NCBI GenBank assembly: GCA_910584255.1
Contig: CAJTXV010000035.1
Coordinates: forward strand, 1-16,096
Direction of reading: 5' to 3'
DNA length: 16,096 nt
DNA from: an uncultured Bacilli bacterium
Lineage (GTDB): Bacteria > Bacillota_I > Bacilli_A > RF39 > UBA660
Position 1 is the stretch's first letter, and every line of letters begins with the position of its first letter. The translations under genes and the position numbers were made by a program. Positions 13,551 to 16,096 of this stretch are shown piece by piece. Under the pieces are notes generated by a model. It was not told the origin of the DNA. It searched no databases and saw only the letters and a program-made list of their open reading frames with translations.

Positions 13551-14924
13551 TTAAAATTCACAGTTCCCTGGAGTTCTAGGATACGGTATTACATCTCTAA
13601 TATTTTCTACTCCTGTTAAGTAAATTAGTAATCTTTCAAATCCCATACCAAATCCACTATGGATACATCCACCAAAACGTCTTAGATTTAGATACCATTC
13701 CATGCCTTCTACAGGAACTCCCATTTCATTCATACGATTGATTAATCTGTCGTAATCCTCTTCCCTTTGAGAACCTCCCATTAATTCTCCAGCTCCTGGT
13801 ACTTCTAGATCAACTGCTGCAACTGTTTTTCCATCTGAGTTCTGCTTCATATAGAATGCTTTAATATCCTTTGGCCAATCTGTAATAAATACAGGTCCAT
13901 TAAAATATTCTGTAATGTATTTTTCATGTTCTTTAGCTATATCTTCTCCATACTCTGGAGTAAATTCCCAATCTACTTTTGCTTTCTTCAAAATTTTAAT
14001 TACTTCCTCATGTGTAATTCTAGTAAACCTACTACTTACTAGCTTTTCTAGTTTTTCAATTAAACCTTTTTCCACAAATTGATCACAGAAAGTAATTTCA
14101 TCTTTGGCATGCTCTAATACGTATTTTACAATGAACTTTAACATATCTTCTTCAATATCCATTAACCCATTTAAATCACAGAAAGCCATTTCAGGTTCTA
14201 TCATCCAGAATTCACTAGCGTGTGTTTTCGTATTCGAGTTTTCAGCACGAAATGTTGGACCAAATGTATAGATATTTCGAAACGCCATTGCAAAAGTCTC
14301 TCCTTGCAATTGTCCAGATACCGTAAGTGATGCAGGTTTTCCGAAGAAATCCTTGTTATAATCTAGTTTCCCAGAAGAAGCCACACGATCTAAATCTAGT
14401 GTTGTTACTTGAAACATTTCTCCTGCTCCCTCACAGTCACTTGCTGTAATCAATGGTGCATGTAGATACACATATCCTCGTTCTTGGAAATAAGTATGAA
14501 TTGCCATTGCGGCAACACTACGAATGCGAAATACTGCTTGAAATAGATTTGCTCTCGGTCTTAAATATCCAATTTCTCTTAAAAACTCACGAGAATGTTG
14601 TTTGGGCTGCAATGGGTAATCATCACCACAATCACCTTCCAAAGTTACTTCTTGTGCTTTAATTTCATAGTCCTGCCCTTTTCCTTCTGATTTTACTAAT
14701 GTTCCAAGAACACGAATTGCACTTCCGTGTTTTAAAGCATCAATATGATCAAAATCTTTTGTCTCCTTGTCATATACAATTTGAATGTGTTTAAAACAAG
14801 TTCCATCCGAAAAGTCAATAAATCCAAACTCTTTTTGTTTTCTGTGTCTTCTGATCCATCCTTTTATTTCTATTGTTTGATCTAAATATTTTTCTATTTC
14901 CCCATATAGTTCTTTTAGTGTCAT
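13551..14924 (-). CDS. asnS: Asparaginyl-tRNA synthetase
   Basis: This 457-residue class II synthetase charges tRNA-Asn with asparagine in the cytoplasm. An N-terminal OB-fold anticodon-binding domain (about 1-105; IEIKGWIRRHRKQKEFGFI) precedes the catalytic domain. Motif 2 is FGPTFRAENSNTKTHASEF (near 220), and motif 3 lies in GFGMGFERLLIYLTG near the end, followed by IRDVIPYPRTPGNCEF, which is typical of bacterial AsnRS rather than AspRS. Length is normal. AAGGAGG precedes the ATG. It lies 79 bp after the YbaK-like gene under the same Asn T-box leader, and a weak internal -10 (TATAAT at 14955-14960) may add transcription. Confidence 0.97.
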   Translation of the reverse strand: MTLKELYGEIEKYLDQTIEIKGWIRRHRKQKEFGFIDFSDGTCFKHIQIVYDKETKDFDHIDALKHGSAIRVLGTLVKSEGKGQDYEIKAQEVTLEGDCGDDYPLQPKQHSREFLREIGYLRPRANLFQAVFRIRSVAAMAIHTYFQERGYVYLHAPLITASDCEGAGEMFQVTTLDLDRVASSGKLDYNKDFFGKPASLTVSGQLQGETFAMAFRNIYTFGPTFRAENSNTKTHASEFWMIEPEMAFCDLNGLMDIEEDMLKFIVKYVLEHAKDEITFCDQFVEKGLIEKLEKLVSSRFTRITHEEVIKILKKAKVDWEFTPEYGEDIAKEHEKYITEYFNGPVFITDWPKDIKAFYMKQNSDGKTVAAVDLEVPGAGELMGGSQREEDYDRLINRMNEMGVPVEGMEWYLNLRRFGGCIHSGFGMGFERLLIYLTGVENIRDVIPYPRTPGNCEF

Positions 14925-15003
14925 TTTTCTACCTCCTTATCGTTCTTTATTTTTATTATATCTTATTTTTCATTTTTTGAGTCACTTGAAACTATCTTTT
15001 TTT

Positions 15004-15579
15004 CTATGCTTCTTTTACTAAACATTTTCCTGATATTCTTGGAATTTCTATCATTTCTACTGTTCGATTCATTTTTTGTAAAAATTTGATTACTTCTTGG
15101 GGTTCTAAAAATACACTCATCCCATTATAAAGTGGGTGAAATGCAAGGGAAGGATATTCTAATAACTCTTGGTCAAGCACTAGATTTACTTTTTGTTCTG
15201 TTTCGTATAATAGATGAAAGATAGAAACATTTCCTGGATAAGTTTTTAAAAAGGTTTCTAACTCTTCTTTACTAGCAAATTCTAGTTTCCCACAATCTAA
15301 TCGTTCTTTTAATTTCTTTAAATCTACTGACTTATTTTCATCTGTTACGATCAGAAAGTATCTTTTCTCTCCTTTTCTTTCTCGTAGTACTAGGTGTTTA
15401 CAAATCCCATAACTTTCTCCAATATAGTCTCGAAATCTTTGATAGTACCGTTTAGATTCATCACAACCCAAAACTTCAGGATGCTTAATACAATACTGAT
15501 ACTCAATTTTCTCTTCCTCTAAGTATTCACAAAAAGATCTTGCTTCTTTTATTTTTTCCCACTTAACTTGAGCACTCAC
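15004..15579 (-). CDS. YbaK/ProX-family aminoacyl-tRNA deacylase-like protein
   Basis: The 191 residues span one YbaK/ProX (prolyl-tRNA synthetase-associated) domain. CKHLVLRERKGEKRYFLIV (about 60-78) holds the conserved lysine of the editing site. It is followed by SVDLKKLKERL, LEFASKEELETFL, YPGNVSIFHLL, VNLVLDQELL and FHPLYNGMSVFL, in family order. Such proteins hydrolyse mischarged tRNAs, for example Ala- or Cys-tRNA(Pro). The GTG start at 15579 covers the full domain but has a close ribosome site. The same frame stays open 24 more codons (AKWCYPIEEGTYKKILKSYL...). Just ahead, an ATG with an ideal AAGGA site (15653-15655) lies one base out of frame, so the true 5' end may be frameshifted. 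Being ahead of asnS under an Asn T-box suggests a link to asparagine charging; its substrate is unknown. Confidence 0.85.
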   Translation of the reverse strand: MSAQVKWEKIKEARSFCEYLEEEKIEYQYCIKHPEVLGCDESKRYYQRFRDYIGESYGICKHLVLRERKGEKRYFLIVTDENKSVDLKKLKERLDCGKLEFASKEELETFLKTYPGNVSIFHLLYETEQKVNLVLDQELLEYPSLAFHPLYNGMSVFLEPQEVIKFLQKMNRTVEMIEIPRISGKCLVKEA

Positions 15580-15680
15580 ACCTTCCTTTTGTAAATAACT
15601 TTTTAGTATTTTTTTATATGTCCCTTCTTCGATTGGGTAACACCACTTTGCTCATATTTTTTCCTTCTTTCTTTAATCAT

Positions 15681-15741
15681 TTAAAAAGACTAGTCATATC
15701 CCAAATACATGAAGATACATGTATGGGACGAAACTAGTCTT
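15681..15741 (-). terminator. Terminator of the Asn T-box
   Basis: AAGACTAGT (15733-15741) pairs with ACTAGTCTT (15686-15694), with further pairing inside (CCCATAC/GTATTTGGG region), followed by a U-run. It directly follows the T-box element. Confidence 0.88.
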
Positions 15742-15975
15742 CCGCGGTGCCACCCAATTTATCATAAACATTTCTGTTTTATTTATGATCCCTTTCGATT
15801 TCTAACAAAATCTAGTAATACGATAACGGTTTACTTCCCGGCTTACCCTACTTCTAATGGTTCGAATAAGCAACTCCAAAGTGTTCTTCAGACTGGCTTT
15901 TATGTTAGCTTCCACCATACCTAACTCGCTTGATAAAATTTTCATGTCTTACTTTTCTTTTTCTAAGTCGTTGTC
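15681..15975 (-). promoter_or_regulatory. T-box leader, asparagine-specific (AAC specifier)
   Basis: The T-box element TGGGTGGCACCGCGG lies at 15742-15756. Stem I closes by AAGTAA pairing TTGCTT; its 3' strand reads AAC (15883-15885) directly before ACTTTGGAG, the specifier position. The variable T-box base is C, which pairs with the G discriminator of the tRNA-Asn genes in this window. Uncharged tRNA-Asn should therefore switch on the YbaK-like gene and asnS. Confidence 0.9.
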
Positions 15976-15981
15976 ATTATT

Positions 15982-16011
15982 ATTATATGCAATATTTTTA
16001 TTATTTGTCAA
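15982..16011 (-). promoter_or_regulatory. Promoter of the Asn T-box operon
   Basis: Perfect TTGACA (16006-16011) and perfect TATAAT (15982-15987) are 18 bp apart. Sequence from 16012 to the window end is A/T-rich and shows no gene. Confidence 0.9.
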
Positions 16012-16096
16012 TTATTTTTCAAATATGTAATATTTTTTAAGTGTAGCGTTACAATTGATGTGACACCTTTTTTCTACAAAAAAAACAATAAGTCGT

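Noticed and set aside
14955..14960. TATAAT between the YbaK-like gene and asnS as a separate asnS promoter
   Set aside because: No acceptable -35 at 16-18 bp, and the region is uniformly A/T-rich, so it is only mentioned as a weak possibility.
15709..15924. Plus-strand open frame of 71 codons
   Set aside because: It covers the Asn T-box leader, which has a clear RNA function on the minus strand.
16041..16066. Operator-like inverted repeat with GTGT and ACAC ends
   Set aside because: Only about half of the paired positions match, and it lies upstream of the -35 of a T-box promoter that needs no further regulator.

Overview
The window is AT-rich bacterial DNA with every convincing gene on the minus strand. 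Strong Shine-Dalgarno sites, T-box leaders, SepF, a DivIVA-like protein and tandem tRNAs carrying an encoded CCA point to a low-GC Bacillota, probably an uncultured Bacilli lineage of the RF39/Erysipelotrichales type (inference). Trp is encoded by TGG and no gene is interrupted by TGA, so nothing suggests a reassigned code. Fourteen intact genes, three kinds of tRNA (Ser, Glu, and Asn twice), two T-box leaders and about seven factor-independent terminators can be supported.

Right end (about 16010 to 13490), in transcription order: a consensus promoter, a T-box leader with an AAC (Asn) specifier, a YbaK/ProX-type aminoacyl-tRNA deacylase-like gene, asnS and a terminator. A second promoter then drives two identical tRNA-Asn genes and tRNA-Glu. 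This is an asparagine-charging block.

Middle (12935 to 7393): a four-helix membrane protein with a C-terminal zinc ribbon, tRNA-Ser(GCU), a small exported protein with its own promoter and terminator, a membrane-anchored Ig-like surface protein whose 3' UTR holds two tandem hairpins with the same loop, and a HerA-like ATPase without NurA.

Left half (7294 to 2149): sepF and a divIVA-like gene, closely followed by a 607-aa prepilin-like surface protein with a Cys-rich tail, a small anchored protein, and a 601-aa protein that joins a transposase-type helix-turn-helix to two TPR-like repeats. Next comes an intact Ile-specific T-box (ATC specifier) that now leads only into the first 48 codons or so of ileS. 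Because sepF-...-divIVA-ileS is the usual gene order in many Bacillota, this looks like the ancestral ileS site, broken just before the HIGH motif and joined to mobile-element-like DNA.

Left end (1706 to 1): that accessory DNA. It holds a fragment resembling a DUF5659-type protein, a plasmid/ICE-type replication-initiator-like gene whose 5' end appears frameshifted, and a pair of small genes (a 53-aa membrane peptide and a 92-aa acidic protein) closed by a terminator.
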